Below are positions 49,064 to 58,403 of a DNA stretch of 64,000 nt, piece after piece. Origin of the DNA: Mesorhizobium sp. NZP2077 (GTDB taxonomy: Bacteria; Pseudomonadota; Alphaproteobacteria; Rhizobiales; Rhizobiaceae); the NCBI RefSeq assembly GCF_013170805.1, contig NZ_CP051293.1, positions 6,578,001 through 6,642,000 on the forward strand, written 5' to 3'. The notes below the pieces were generated by a model. It saw only the letters and a program-made list of their open reading frames with translations, was not told where the DNA came from and did not search any database. Position numbers and translations under genes: made by a program. The first letter of the stretch is position 1; the number at the start of each line of letters is the position of its first letter.

Positions 49064-49603
49064 TCAATTGAGTTGATCCAAGATTCCTGAACTCGTCGCA
49101 ATCAACAGAGCTTTGTAGATTACGAACGCTATCGTGCAGATTGCCGCGACAGAGATTGGCACCCCGAACGGCACAACGCCTTTGCGGTCGAGATGTTGAA
49201 CGTAGATGCGGAAAGCGCCTGCGGGCAGCAGGAATGGATTTTTCATGGCCGCCGCAGTGATGAGTGCGAAAACCAGTAGCAGCACGGAAAACACGACGAG
49301 GTCGTTGCCACCTGTCAGGAAAGGGACGACCGCCATCAACTTCACGTCGCCAGCACCGATCTTGCGCAAGAGCCAGAAAGGGAACAAGGCAAAAAACAGC
49401 ACGAGGCCGGCAGCCGCGCTCAAGCCCATTTCCCACCAGGATCCGGATCGGAGCAGCAGCAAAAACAACGATCCCGCCCCAAGGCAAAGCAGCAGCAGCA
49501 CATCGCGATTGGCAATCTTCTGCGTCGTGAAGTCGAGCCACGCAATCCTGGCGAGCAGAGGGATGGCGAGAGCCTTCAGCAGCAGCGATTCGACAAGCAG
49601 CAT
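49064..49603 (-). CDS. cpaA: Tad-type prepilin peptidase (CpaA/TadV, A24)
   Basis: A 179-residue aspartic protease of the inner membrane with about six helices. It has the two catalytic aspartates of A24 peptidases: one in IAWLDFTTQKIANRD near residue 24 and one in the GxGD motif LLRKIGAGDVKLMAVV near residue 88. It lacks the N-terminal methylase domain of PilD, as is normal for Tad systems. It cleaves the leader of the Flp pilins encoded in the divergent operon. It follows tadD by one base and is the last gene of the minus-strand Tad operon. Confidence 0.9.
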   Translation of the reverse strand: MLLVESLLLKALAIPLLARIAWLDFTTQKIANRDVLLLLCLGAGSLFLLLLRSGSWWEMGLSAAAGLVLFFALFPFWLLRKIGAGDVKLMAVVPFLTGGNDLVVFSVLLLVFALITAAAMKNPFLLPAGAFRIYVQHLDRKGVVPFGVPISVAAICTIAFVIYKALLIATSSGILDQLN

Positions 49604-49604
49604 G

Positions 49605-50162
49605 CTAGCGCTCGATGTTCTGCACGCTTGACGACAGCAGCTTCAGATTGTTGGCTACTGTCGGATCGTTGGGCGCCAGTTCGTAAGCCTTGAGGAAATT
49701 CGCGCGTGCATCCTGCAGCTTGCCGCGCAGCAGGTAGGAATAGCCGACATTGTTGTAGTATTCGGGCGACGCGCCAACAAGCTTGAAGGCCCGTGCGTAA
49801 GCACGGTCGGCAAGGTCGAAGCGGTGGATGCGATCGCAGGAGGCGGCCAGCCCCATCCAGGCGCCGCCGTCATTGGGCGCGAGTTGCGTCGCCTTGAAGA
49901 ACAACGCACCAGCATTGCCGTAATTTTCCGCACGGAACTGGTTCTTGGCTTCGGCCACGGCCTGGTCCGAGGCGTAATATTCGACGTTGCCGACCGTCTT
50001 CAATCCATCGAAGGCATCGCCAAAAGACGTGACATCGCCTTTCGAAGGCTCGTTGGTGCGCACGACACCATCGGTGGTGTCCGCACCGTTCGTTTGGCAA
50101 CCGGCAAGCGCCATCAACAGACTGGCTGCGGCTACGGCTGCGAGGCGCATTGGCCCTGTCAT
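49605..50162 (-). CDS. tadD: TadD-like lipoprotein with TPR repeats
   Basis: A 185-residue lipoprotein. The signal peptide ends in the lipobox LMALAGC (cysteine near residue 22). Three to four TPR motifs follow (NYGNAGALFFKATQLAPNDGGAWMGLA... and NVGYSYLLRGKLQDARANFLKAYELAPND, seen at about 80-170). In Tad systems TadD acts as a pilotin-like factor for the secretin. I start at the ATG at 50162, which has GGGAG six bases before it; a TTG four codons upstream is less likely. It lies between tadC and the prepilin peptidase gene. Confidence 0.88.
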   Translation of the reverse strand: MTGPMRLAAVAAASLLMALAGCQTNGADTTDGVVRTNEPSKGDVTSFGDAFDGLKTVGNVEYYASDQAVAEAKNQFRAENYGNAGALFFKATQLAPNDGGAWMGLAASCDRIHRFDLADRAYARAFKLVGASPEYYNNVGYSYLLRGKLQDARANFLKAYELAPNDPTVANNLKLLSSSVQNIER

Positions 50163-50215
50163 TTTGTCTCCCAAGAGTCCCCCGACTCTATTTTAGAACC
50201 AAAGCATATAAACAT

Positions 50216-51166
50216 TTAGAAGAAAATGCCCTTCATGCGGATGATCACCGGCAACATGATTACCATCATCACCACCGGGAAGATGCACAGTCCCAATGGA
50301 ATCATCATCTTGACCGGCAGAGCGTTGGCGCGCTCCTCGGCATGAAGAATTCTCTGGCTGCGCATCTCTTCGCTGTAGACCCGCAAAGCGTCGGTCAGGC
50401 TGGTGCCGAGTTCTTCCGACTGCCGAAAAAGCACTGCCAGAGCCCGCGCCTCGTCAAGACCGATTCGGTCGGCGAGGTCGCGCAGCGCCTCGCGCAGTGG
50501 CTTGCCGGCACGCAACTGCAGATTCATGATCGAAAGCTGGATGCCGAGCCATTTGTGGGTGCCGGCCAATTCGCTGCTGACACGCTCCACCGCCGCCTCC
50601 AGGCTCATGCCCGCGTCCGCGCAGGTGATCATCATATCCATGAAATCGGGAAAGGCGCGGCGATAGATCTCCTTCTGCGCACTCTCGAAGCGATCGAGCA
50701 GGATGCTTGGAACCACGATGCATGCGAGCCCGAAAAGAGCGGAACCGGCAAAACCTATGAAACCGGGCAATTGAGGTGGGAGCACTCGCGACAAGAGCGC
50801 ATAGGCAGCCAGAAAGCCAGCACAGGCAGCACCAAGACGTGACAAGGTGTAAATGAGCGGCGCGCTGGTCTGATAGAAGCCGGCTCGAAACAGCTTCGCC
50901 TCAAGCGCATTTGGTTCGTCCCGTTCCTTCTCCATCGACCGGAAATAGGCGTCGACCGGCCGCTGCGCGGAAAGCTTCGCAAGCAGTTCCTGTCCGGCGA
51001 GCGAACGACGATCGGCAAACCCCTCGGTCTTCAGGCTTTGCGCGACCAGCGTCCGCGTCTGCAGCGCCGGCAAGAGGACAAGCGCGCCGAACAGGAACAA
51101 CGCAACCGCCGCGATGAAGACGGCAACGGATATCAAAGTGCCCAGATCCTGGATGATCGCAAACAA
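50216..51166 (-). CDS. tadC: Tad pilus inner-membrane platform protein TadC
   Basis: A 316-residue type II secretion F-domain protein. It has helices at the N-terminus (VAVFIAAVALFLFGALVLL), in the middle and at the very end (VVMMVIMLPVIIRMKGIFF). The cytoplasmic GspF domain has FPDFMDMMITCADAGMSLEAA and LRDLADRIGLDEARALAVLF. TadC and TadB form the platform on which the TadA motor acts. It is 18 bases after tadB, in the order tadA-tadB-tadC-tadD-cpaA. Confidence 0.93.
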   Translation of the reverse strand: MFAIIQDLGTLISVAVFIAAVALFLFGALVLLPALQTRTLVAQSLKTEGFADRRSLAGQELLAKLSAQRPVDAYFRSMEKERDEPNALEAKLFRAGFYQTSAPLIYTLSRLGAACAGFLAAYALLSRVLPPQLPGFIGFAGSALFGLACIVVPSILLDRFESAQKEIYRRAFPDFMDMMITCADAGMSLEAAVERVSSELAGTHKWLGIQLSIMNLQLRAGKPLREALRDLADRIGLDEARALAVLFRQSEELGTSLTDALRVYSEEMRSQRILHAEERANALPVKMMIPLGLCIFPVVMMVIMLPVIIRMKGIFF

Positions 51167-51184
51167 GTTTATGCTTCGCTCCCG

Positions 51185-52156
51185 TCAGAAATCGAAATTG
51201 ACCATGCGGTACATGATAAAGTCGCCCAACAACGCCCACAGCCCGAAAATCGTGAATACCGGCAAGATCATCGGACTGTCCCAGACGGTGCCGTAGTAGG
51301 ACGGGGCAAGCAGTTGAAGGATCAGGAACATGACAATGGGAAACAGCGAAATGATCCACGCGGACACACGGCCCTCGCCCGAAAGCGCCCGGATTTTCAT
51401 TTTGAGCTTCTGCCTGTCGCGCAGCACCACGGAAAGATTGGACAGGATTCCAGTAAGATTGCCGCCCGTCTTGGACTGGATCGACAGCGACACCGACAAC
51501 AGATGAAGGCCTTCGAAGCCCACGCGTTGCGACAGCTTCCGCACTGCCTGCTCGATGCTCAGACCAAATGTGATTTCATCGGAAACGATGCCGAATTCGC
51601 TACCGAGCGGATCAGGCATTTCGCGCGCTACGAGCGCGACCGCTACCGAAGCCGGATGTCCGGCCCGCAGCGAACGGACGATCATGTCGAGCGCATCCGG
51701 CAGCTGTTTTGAAAACTTCTGAATGCGCTTGTTGCGGGCGCGGCGAAGAACGAGAAGCGGCAGCCCGAATCCGATCGCCAGAAAAACGATGAGCGACACC
51801 AGGGTAGAGAAATGCAACAGGACCGACATCAGCAACGCAATCGCCAGTCCAGCGCAGAGAAACGTCGCTGCGAAAACCATTGGGTTTCCGGTGATGCCGG
51901 ACTGGGTATAGAGCCTGTTCAGCCGAATCATACCGAATAGAAAGTCGCCTGATTCCGTCAGTCCACGTTCGCGCAGCAATCCCTGCAGGATCTGTTCCGC
52001 GGGCGCATCGTCAGCCAGCCGCCTCAGCCGGTGGTTGATCACGCCAATCCGAGACCGGCGGCCGGCAAAGGAAAGATATAGAGCTTCGCCAGCGAGAATG
52101 ACCGACGCCGCCGCCAGCATATAGATAAAGTATAGCAGTGCCTGGCCGGTCGGCAT
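51185..52156 (-). CDS. tadB: Tad pilus inner-membrane platform protein TadB
   Basis: A 323-residue GspF-domain protein with an N-terminal helix (LLYFIYMLAAASVILAGEALYL), a central pair, the cytoplasmic F domain (FSKQLPDALDMIVRSLRAGHPASVAVALVA in parts; LPDALDMIVRSLRAGHP is the signature) and a C-terminal helix. Its start codon overlaps the tadA stop (TGATG), so translation is coupled. Partner of TadC in the pilus platform. Confidence 0.93.
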   Translation of the reverse strand: MPTGQALLYFIYMLAAASVILAGEALYLSFAGRRSRIGVINHRLRRLADDAPAEQILQGLLRERGLTESGDFLFGMIRLNRLYTQSGITGNPMVFAATFLCAGLAIALLMSVLLHFSTLVSLIVFLAIGFGLPLLVLRRARNKRIQKFSKQLPDALDMIVRSLRAGHPASVAVALVAREMPDPLGSEFGIVSDEITFGLSIEQAVRKLSQRVGFEGLHLLSVSLSIQSKTGGNLTGILSNLSVVLRDRQKLKMKIRALSGEGRVSAWIISLFPIVMFLILQLLAPSYYGTVWDSPMILPVFTIFGLWALLGDFIMYRMVNFDF

Positions 52157-53544
52157 CAGAGTGGAACCTGCGGGTTGAAGGCATCCTTGGCAAAATGATG
52201 CCCGAGCGTCGCTGCCTCCGGAGCAAAACGCGGACGCACGCCGGTGGCGCGAAAATCCCCGATGACCTTGCCGTCCGCGGTCACCTCGCGACGCACGAAG
52301 GTGTAGATCTCCTGGAGCTGTACGACATTGCCTTCCATGCCGGTCAGTTCGGATATGGACGTCACCCGCCTGCCGCCGTCCGAGAGGCGCTGGGTCTGCA
52401 CGATGATGTCGATGGCCGACGCGATCTGCGCCCGGATGGAGTCGTGGGTCATCGGCATGCCCGCCATGCCGACCATCTGCTCCAGCCGCGATATGGCATC
52501 GCGCGGCGTGTTGGCATGGATGGTGGTCATCGAGCCCTCATGTCCGGTGTTCATGGCCTGCAGCATGTCGAAGGCCTCCTCGCCGCGCACCTCGCCGACG
52601 ATGATGCGATCGGGCCGCATACGCAGCGCGTTCTTGAGCAGTTCTCGCTGGCGAACCTCGCCCTTGCCCTCGACATTGGGAGGGCGCGTCTCCAATCGGC
52701 CAACATGCGGCTGCTGCAGTTGCAGCTCAGCCGCATCCTCGATGGTAATCAGGCGCTCCCTGGAGGGGATGTAGCTCGATAGCGCGTTGAGCAAGGTCGT
52801 CTTGCCGCTGCCGGTGCCGCCGGAAACCAGGATCGATTTGCGTGCCTGGACGGCGATCCGCAACAGCTCAACCATCGGGGGCCGGATAGAATTGAGCACC
52901 ACCAGACGTTCGAGCGAATAAGGATTCTTGGAGAATTTCCGGATCGAGACCAGCGGGCCGTCCACCGAGATCGGCCGCACGGCGATGTTGACGCGTGAGC
53001 CGTCATCCAGCCGGGCATCGACCATCGGAGACGATTCATCGACGCGCCTGCCGATGTTCGAGACGATCTTGTTGATGACCCGCAGCAGATGCGCCTCATC
53101 GCGAAACCGGATTGCCGTCTCTTCGACGATGCCACGCCGCTCGATAAAGACGCGCTTGTGGGTGTTGATCATTATGTCGGTGATCGTGTCATCCTTGAGC
53201 AACGGTTCGATCGGGCCGAGTCCGAGCATCTCGTCGGCGGTTTCGCTGGTAATTTGGTCAAGCTCGCGCGCGTTCAGCGGCACGCTGTGGGTGCGCACGA
53301 ACTCGCGCACGATCGGGCGGATCTCGTTCAGGATCTCGTCCTTGGATGCGGTTTCAAGCGCGGATAAATTGAACCGGTCAATCAAATGGCGATGCAGTTC
53401 GACTTTTAGCGTCAGGAAGTCCTCGCCTTGCGGCGTCAGATCGACAATCGCCGGAATTGGCGTTGCAGCGAGGACTACGCTCGTGATCGACTGGTCCAGC
53501 GGCTTTGGCTGTTCAGCCGGCCCTTTGATGAAGCGGCCTAACAT
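52156..53544 (-). CDS. tadA: Tad pilus secretion ATPase TadA/CpaF
   Basis: A 462-residue hexameric motor ATPase. The N-terminal domain spans about 40-180. Walker [10 protein letters not shown] is near residue 244, the Asp box and Walker B lie around [19 protein letters not shown] and [21 protein letters not shown], and the His box is in [14 protein letters not shown]. It drives assembly of Flp pili, and in some species retraction too. The ATG at 53544 is taken as start; a TTG three codons upstream is possible. It is the first gene of the minus-strand arm of the locus. The promoter must lie in the roughly 110 bases towards the PAP2 gene. Confidence 0.95.
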   Translation of the reverse strand: MLGRFIKGPAEQPKPLDQSITSVVLAATPIPAIVDLTPQGEDFLTLKVELHRHLIDRFNLSALETASKDEILNEIRPIVREFVRTHSVPLNARELDQITSETADEMLGLGPIEPLLKDDTITDIMINTHKRVFIERRGIVEETAIRFRDEAHLLRVINKIVSNIGRRVDESSPMVDARLDDGSRVNIAVRPISVDGPLVSIRKFSKNPYSLERLVVLNSIRPPMVELLRIAVQARKSILVSGGTGSGKTTLLNALSSYIPSRERLITIEDAAELQLQQPHVGRLETRPPNVEGKGEVRQRELLKNALRMRPDRIIVGEVRGEEAFDMLQAMNTGHEGSMTTIHANTPRDAISRLEQMVGMAGMPMTHDSIRAQIASAIDIIVQTQRLSDGGRRVTSISELTGMEGNVVQLQEIYTFVRREVTADGKVIGDFRATGVRPRFAPEAATLGHHFAKDAFNPQVPL

Positions 53545-53653
53545 CTCGCACAACTCCGGAATTCACTTGATAGGAAATCACTCCCCGACCCGGAACTGTA
53601 CGAAGCCAGGTCCGGCGGATCGTGTCGAAACATAACTGCTTGGTTAGCGACGG

Positions 53654-54796
53654 TCATGACAGAGACACCTGTTGTCGGTCGGGCGAGCGTTGAGCGACGT
53701 CCGAATTTGACTGCAGGGACGGCCGGGCTTGGGCAATCCAGCGGACAAATTGAATTGCAACGGCCGCGACTGCCAATCCGGCCAGCACGTCGACGAGATA
53801 GTGCCCGCCCTCGGGAAATGTGGCGAGGACCAGCATCGCGTTGAGGGCGTAGACGGGAAGTGAGATATAGCGGATTCCACGCATCGAATAGGCGAAGATC
53901 ACAGCCAGGGTGGAGTGGAAGGAAGGGAACGAGACAAGTCCTTCAGGATGTTCCAGCAGGAATGGTTTCAGTGTCCGCAGGGCATGAAGCTGCCCAAGGT
54001 GCCGCGTTGAGGCGCCGGGATCAAAGGAGCTCAAGATATCCGGCGACGGATGGTAAAACTCAAAGGCCCCTGCCGCCGGAACCGCCATCGTGACGAGGCA
54101 CATCAAACAACCGGCCACGCCGTAATGCGCTACAAATTCCTCTAGCCGGTCCGATGGGGCGGTCAACGCAAGGATGGCCGGCAGCACCAATAGCTGTACG
54201 CTCAAACTGTTGTAGGCCATCGAAAGCACATGATCGATTGATGGGTAGTCATTGAGCCGCCTTACATAGGCGACCCAGTCGAAGCCCAAGCTTGCGTCGC
54301 CCGCAGCCAGATAGCTGTCCAGTAGTGGACGGTTTGTCGCGGCGGTCAAATAGGTAACGAGCAGAAGCACTAGGGAAAACAGGGTTATAACGGTCAACGC
54401 CATAGCCAGCGCCTGTATCCTGCCAGCGAACTCACTTACCATGTCGCGATAGCCAAAAGGCGTTTTGCGAAGTTGAAGGCGCATCACTCCAAGCAGCACC
54501 CACAGCAAGGCCATGGGCAAGGTCATCGCCACATCGAACCAGATAGATCTATTGAGATACACGGTCGAGAACGGCAACCAAATCAGATTTGCGACCACAG
54601 CTCCGGCTAACAAGGCTGAAATAAAGGCAACAAGCCGATCGTTTCCAAATTCTGCCATCGCGCATCGGGTCCATCCGAACGGCCTACGGATAAATGATGT
54701 GGCCGCCATCGGATCGGTCGAGTCGCCCGCCGGAAGCGACGAGGACGGGAATGCCCGTCCTTCGCCTTCCATCCGTCCAGGCATCGACCGCCCCAT
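53654..54796 (-). CDS. PAP2 superfamily phosphatase, membrane protein
   Basis: About 380 residues with six or more helices. PAP2 motifs lie near the C-terminus: LVSFPSFHSTLAVIFAYSMRG (SxxH-type histidine) and FPEGGHYLVDVLAGLAVA (SR-x-H-type segment with the nucleophile histidine). This composition matches the InositolP-synthase/PAP2_3-type proteins that dephosphorylate lipid pyrophosphates or transfer phosphoinositol. I choose the ATG at 54796; ATGs at 54709 and 54658 are plausible too, since the conserved part starts only after MAEFGNDRL. It lies between the two divergent Tad operons on the same strand as tadA. Whether it belongs to pilus biogenesis is unknown. Confidence 0.8.
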   Translation of the reverse strand: MGRSMPGRMEGEGRAFPSSSLPAGDSTDPMAATSFIRRPFGWTRCAMAEFGNDRLVAFISALLAGAVVANLIWLPFSTVYLNRSIWFDVAMTLPMALLWVLLGVMRLQLRKTPFGYRDMVSEFAGRIQALAMALTVITLFSLVLLLVTYLTAATNRPLLDSYLAAGDASLGFDWVAYVRRLNDYPSIDHVLSMAYNSLSVQLLVLPAILALTAPSDRLEEFVAHYGVAGCLMCLVTMAVPAAGAFEFYHPSPDILSSFDPGASTRHLGQLHALRTLKPFLLEHPEGLVSFPSFHSTLAVIFAYSMRGIRYISLPVYALNAMLVLATFPEGGHYLVDVLAGLAVAAVAIQFVRWIAQARPSLQSNSDVAQRSPDRQQVSLS

Positions 54797-55337
54797 CCCA
54801 TTAGCCCCTTCTAACTTCGCAAGACCTAAACTAACGGTTAACCACATGCGCGACAAGCGCCCTCGGGTTCGGGAAGGATCAATACTTACAAGATAGTTAA
54901 GACGCGAGCGGCGAAAATATCTTTTTTTATTTTCCGTCTTCCAACGTCGTCAAACATGAGCAGCGGACTAATCTTTGGAGGCGTCCGTGGCCCTTGAGTG
55001 CCCAGCCATCGGCACCCACTCCATAACTGGCTATACCCCCTTAGATATAAAGGAGTATGCATTTTTGCTAAAGTAGACCTACCTAAATTAGCTAGGCGAC
55101 ATAATTGTGAACGGATGGTTAAGAGCGCTTGAAAATTTAGACGAATCAAGCTCTTGCTGAAATTTCAGGGCGCGCTGAACTCGCCAGTTCATGTATTGGA
55201 AAGTTAAGGAATCGTTAATCCCGTTTGACTTCGCAATTTCTCGGGACCTAGGATCGAGATGACGGGGGATGCTTGGGTATGGGGTTCATCCTTGGCTCTG
55301 TCTCGTCGGGTTCAAACCTCCAAAGGGAGAAATTGAC
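54797..55337 (+). promoter_or_regulatory. Long leader region with probable flp promoter
   Basis: This 540-base AT-rich stretch has no convincing gene. Near its right end TTGACT (55225-55230) and TAGGAT (55249-55254), 18 bases apart, form a plausible sigma-70-type promoter. It would start transcription about 75 bases before flp1 and so leave a sizeable 5' leader. The left half should hold the PAP2 promoter. A plus-strand open frame from 54513 reaches into its left end but is antisense to the PAP2 gene and is rejected. Confidence 0.5.
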
Positions 55338-55550
55338 ATGAAGAAGCTCATGACGATGACCCGGCAGTTCCGCGACGACGAAAACGGCGCTGCTATGGTC
55401 GAATACTCTATCCTGATCGGCATCATCGCCGCCGCGTCCATTGTCGCCATCATCGCGATTGGCGGATGGGTCGGCAGTCAGTTCACCGGTCTCTGCACGA
55501 AGCTTGGCACGAATGGTGCAGCCAACAGCTCTTGCAACCCGGCCGGTTGA
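55338..55550 (+). CDS. flp1: Flp family type IVb pilin (copy 1)
   Basis: A 70-residue prepilin. The positively charged leader MKKLMTMTRQFRDDENGA is followed by the processing region ENGAAMVEYSILIGIIAAAS, in which cleavage occurs after the glycine and the E-Y pair of Flp pilins is present. A single hydrophobic helix (ILIGIIAAASIVAIIAIGGWV) and a short tail with two cysteines (GLCTKLGTN...SSC) follow. AGGGAGA lies seven bases before the ATG at 55338. The tail cysteines could form a disulfide. It is the first gene of the plus-strand operon and is tandemly duplicated. Confidence 0.95.
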   Translation: MKKLMTMTRQFRDDENGAAMVEYSILIGIIAAASIVAIIAIGGWVGSQFTGLCTKLGTNGAANSSCNPAG

Positions 55551-55566
55551 TCTGGAGAGACAAGCC

Positions 55567-55767
55567 ATGACTCGGCTTATCGACGTAGCCAGGCAGTTCC
55601 AAGCCGATGAGAACGGCGCTGCAATGGTGGAATACTCTATCCTGATCGGCATCATCGCAGCGGCATCGATTGTTGCGATCATTGCCATCGGCGGATGGGT
55701 TGGTAGCCAGTTCACCGGCCTTTGCGCCAAGCTCGGCACCAATGGTGCTCCCGGGAGCACTTGCTAA
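55567..55767 (+). CDS. flp2: Flp family type IVb pilin (copy 2)
   Basis: A 66-residue prepilin nearly identical to copy 1 from the cleavage site onward (ENGAAMVEYSILIGIIAAAS shared), but with a different leader (MTRLIDVARQFQAD) and a shorter tail ending GSTC. The ATG at 55567 follows GGAGAG with seven bases of spacing. Two tail cysteines are kept. It begins 16 bases after the first copy. The strong conservation with many synonymous changes suggests an older duplication under selection. It is followed by strong hairpins before cpaB. Confidence 0.94.
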   Translation: MTRLIDVARQFQADENGAAMVEYSILIGIIAAASIVAIIAIGGWVGSQFTGLCAKLGTNGAPGSTC

Positions 55768-55774
55768 CAACTCT

Positions 55775-55804
55775 CTGGGCCGGAATCGTTCGATTTCGGC
55801 CCAG
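55775..55804 (+). terminator. Hairpin attenuator between pilins and cpaB
   Basis: CTGGGCCGGAATC (55775-55787) pairs with GATTTCGGCCCAG (55792-55804), with a four-base loop and one G-T pair. A perfect 16-bp palindrome, GTGCTCCCGGGAGCAC (55745-55760), overlaps the end of flp2 just before it. There is no T-run, so it likely reduces but does not stop read-through, or stabilises the pilin mRNA 3' end. Confidence 0.6.
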
Positions 55805-55861
55805 GATCTTGCACTTTGAAGGGGCTGAGATTCGCCCGGCGGGCGATGGTGGGGTGGAAGA

Positions 55862-56902
55862 ATGCGCGCCAATACGCTTATCATGATCGTTCTCGCCGGC
55901 GTGTTCGGCGTCCTGGCGGTGGTGCTCGCCAATATCTGGCTGGCCAGCCAGCGCAATGCGATGGCGCGGACGGATGATTTACCGCGCGATACGGTCGTTG
56001 TGGCAGCGGTGCCATTGAAATTTGGCGACATGCTGACCGACGACAAGCTGCGCGAAATCGCGTGGCCGGCGGGCGCGGTCCCGGCCGGTGCCTTCAAGAC
56101 AACGAAAGAAGCGCTGGCTGGCGACGGAACCAAGCAGGCTTTGCAGGCGATCGGCACCAATGAGCCTGTTCTGGCGACCAAGATCACCGGCCCAGGCCAG
56201 CGCGCAACGCTTTCGGCGGTGCTCGGCGAAGGCATGAAGGCCGTGTCCATCCGGGTGAACGACGTGCTTGGGGTCGCCGGCTTCGTCTTCCCTGGCGACC
56301 GCGTCGACGTGCTTCTGACGCGCTCGGTGCGTGGCGACGACGGCGCTGACAAGAGTTTTGTCGACGTGCTGCTGCAGAGCATGAAGGTGCTCGCCGTCGA
56401 CCAGGTTGCCGATGTGAGCAAGGACAGCCCGACCGTCGTGAAGTCGGTGACGCTTGAGGTCAGCACCAAGGATGCGCAGAAGCTGACATTGGCGGCAGGA
56501 GCCGGCCAGTTGTCGCTGGCGCTGCGTCAGGCCGCTGCCAGCAAAGGCGAAACGACCGAGCGCGTAACGCTATCGGATCTGACCGGCGAAACGCCAGACG
56601 ACGTCGCCAAAAGGCAGGCAGAACTGAACAAGCAAGCGGCGGCGGATGCCGCGGCCGCGGCTGAGCGTAAGCGAGCGGACGACAAGTTAGCCGGCCTGAC
56701 CCAGGCCGTGGAGCGGGTTGGAAGCCGCCTTGACGAGTTGGGCAAGGTCAAGCCCGTTCCTGCAGTGGCGTCTACCCCGGAAGTGCGGGAAGTCGTGAAG
56801 GAAGTGGTAAAATACGTGCAGCCGGAGCCGCCGAAGAACGTAACAGTGGGCGTCTTTCGTGGCGTGAAACTCGATACATATGACGTGCCGCGACAACCAT
56901 GA
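55862..56902 (+). CDS. cpaB: Flp pilus assembly protein CpaB (RcpC)
   Basis: A 346-residue protein with an N-terminal membrane helix (IMIVLAGVFGVLAVVLANIWLA), a SAF-like domain (about 40-110, VVVAAVPLKFGDMLTDDKL ... WPAGAVPAGAF) and a beta domain with VSIRVNDVLGVAGFVFPGDRVDVLLTR in parts (GFVFPGDRVDVLLTR is typical of RcpC). The C-terminus has a coiled coil (about 255-295) and a charged tail, VREVVKEVVKYV. CpaB sits in the periplasm and stabilises the secretin. The gene follows the hairpin attenuator after flp2. Confidence 0.93.
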   Translation: MRANTLIMIVLAGVFGVLAVVLANIWLASQRNAMARTDDLPRDTVVVAAVPLKFGDMLTDDKLREIAWPAGAVPAGAFKTTKEALAGDGTKQALQAIGTNEPVLATKITGPGQRATLSAVLGEGMKAVSIRVNDVLGVAGFVFPGDRVDVLLTRSVRGDDGADKSFVDVLLQSMKVLAVDQVADVSKDSPTVVKSVTLEVSTKDAQKLTLAAGAGQLSLALRQAAASKGETTERVTLSDLTGETPDDVAKRQAELNKQAAADAAAAAERKRADDKLAGLTQAVERVGSRLDELGKVKPVPAVASTPEVREVVKEVVKYVQPEPPKNVTVGVFRGVKLDTYDVPRQP

Positions 56903-56957
56903 TAAGATGCGGCTAATAAAGTGGGGCTGCCGCGGTAGCAGCAGTGGGGAGACGGGG

Positions 56958-58403
56958 ATGCAGGGGTTTTGCGTAAGGATGGCTGCGGCCGCGTTGTCCT
57001 GCCTGGCGGCGGTAACGCTATCGAGCCTCGCGGCCGATGCGGCAGACAGATTTATCGACGTGTCGAGCCCGAGCGTCCATCGCATCTTCCTGCCGATGTC
57101 GCAATCGGTGACGCTGCAGGTGAATGCCAATCTGGGCGATATCGTCGTCGGCGACGAGAAGATCGCCGATGCACAGCCGATGACCGACCGGACGCTCTAT
57201 GTCATCGGCAAGGGCGCCGGCACCACAACGGTCAATCTGTTCTCGCCTGAAAAGCGCTCGCTCGGCGTCATCCAGATCGAGGTCGGCGTCGACGTCAGCG
57301 ATATGGCGGCGGCTATCCGGCAGGTATCGCCAAGATCGCGCATCGAAATCGGCTCGATCAACGGAAAGGTCAGGCTCGCTGGCCATGTCAAGGATGGCGC
57401 CACGCTGGCTGCCATCATGCAAGTTGCGCAGCAATATGGTCCCGACGCTATCATCAACTCTGTAACCGTCGACGACAGTCAGCAGGTCAATCTCGAAGTC
57501 CGGGTTCTGGAAGCTAAACGAAATGCGGGACGCGATCTCGGCGTGTCGATTCGGAGCACCAACAGCCGCGGCACCACCCTTGTTGGGACGGGCACTGCGG
57601 CTGTGGACAGCGACAAGGTAGTGCTGGGATCGGGAGACCTGGTCGCTGGCGTCCTGTCAGGCACCAATCCATTCGCGGCACTTATAACCAGAGTCATTGA
57701 TAGCAACATTAAGGTCGACCTAATTATCCAAGCCCTTGAAAACAAGGGCGTGGTGCGCACTCTGGCAAACCCCAATCTCACCACACTTTCCGGCGAGCCA
57801 GCCAGCTTCAACGCAGGTGGCCAGGTCCCGATCCGCAGCGTCGACGCCAATGGTCAGGTCCAGATCGAATACAAGCAATTCGGCGTGAATCTGAATTTTA
57901 CGCCTATCGTGCTTGATGACGACAAGATCCACATCCAGCTGGCACCGGAGGTCAGCGACCTGACCGGCTTCACCACGGCCGGCGACCCGATCTTCACCAA
58001 CCGCAAACTGTCGACCGTGGTCGAACTGCGCGACGGCCAGAGCTTCGCGGTCGGCGGACTGCTGTCCAGCAAGACCACCAAGCTTCAGAACCAGGTGCCG
58101 TGGCTCGGCCAGGTGCCGGTCATCGGCACGCTGTTTCGCAATTCGAGCAACCAGAAGGAAGAGACTGAGCTGGTTGTCATCGTAACGCCGCATCTCGTGC
58201 GGCCGGTGAAGCCCGGCGAGCAGTTGGCGACGCCGTTCGACAAGACGCGGCCAGCCAATGACCCGGAATTCTTCGTCCTCGGCCAGCTCGAGGTGAACAA
58301 GGACATGATCCGCAAATATGAAACGGGCGACGGCGTCACCGGCCCTTATGGCCACATGCTCGACTTCAAATCGAAGGACAAGATGCTCTATGTCAAGAAA
58401 TAG
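56958..58403 (+). CDS. cpaC: Flp pilus secretin CpaC (RcpA)
   Basis: A 481-residue outer-membrane secretin with a signal peptide (MAAAALSCLAAVTLSSLAADA, roughly residues 8-28). The pilus-specific N-terminal domain is HRIFLPMSQSVTLQVNANLG..., followed by a BON-like region (about 115-180) and the secretin core with VRTLANPNLTTLSGEPASF, the VPI loop and VPWLGQVPVIGTLFRN near the end. The ATG at 56958 follows GGGGAGA; the open frame extends 26 codons further upstream, overlapping the cpaB end, but is unlikely to be used. The stop overlaps the next lipoprotein gene by 14 bases. Confidence 0.95.
   Translation: MQGFCVRMAAAALSCLAAVTLSSLAADAADRFIDVSSPSVHRIFLPMSQSVTLQVNANLGDIVVGDEKIADAQPMTDRTLYVIGKGAGTTTVNLFSPEKRSLGVIQIEVGVDVSDMAAAIRQVSPRSRIEIGSINGKVRLAGHVKDGATLAAIMQVAQQYGPDAIINSVTVDDSQQVNLEVRVLEAKRNAGRDLGVSIRSTNSRGTTLVGTGTAAVDSDKVVLGSGDLVAGVLSGTNPFAALITRVIDSNIKVDLIIQALENKGVVRTLANPNLTTLSGEPASFNAGGQVPIRSVDANGQVQIEYKQFGVNLNFTPIVLDDDKIHIQLAPEVSDLTGFTTAGDPIFTNRKLSTVVELRDGQSFAVGGLLSSKTTKLQNQVPWLGQVPVIGTLFRNSSNQKEETELVVIVTPHLVRPVKPGEQLATPFDKTRPANDPEFFVLGQLEVNKDMIRKYETGDGVTGPYGHMLDFKSKDKMLYVKK

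Noticed and set aside
48891..49076. Small hydrophobic plus-strand frame (61 codons)
   Set aside because: No ribosome site, and it overlaps the 3' end of the convergent prepilin peptidase gene; kept only as a remark in the intergenic entry.
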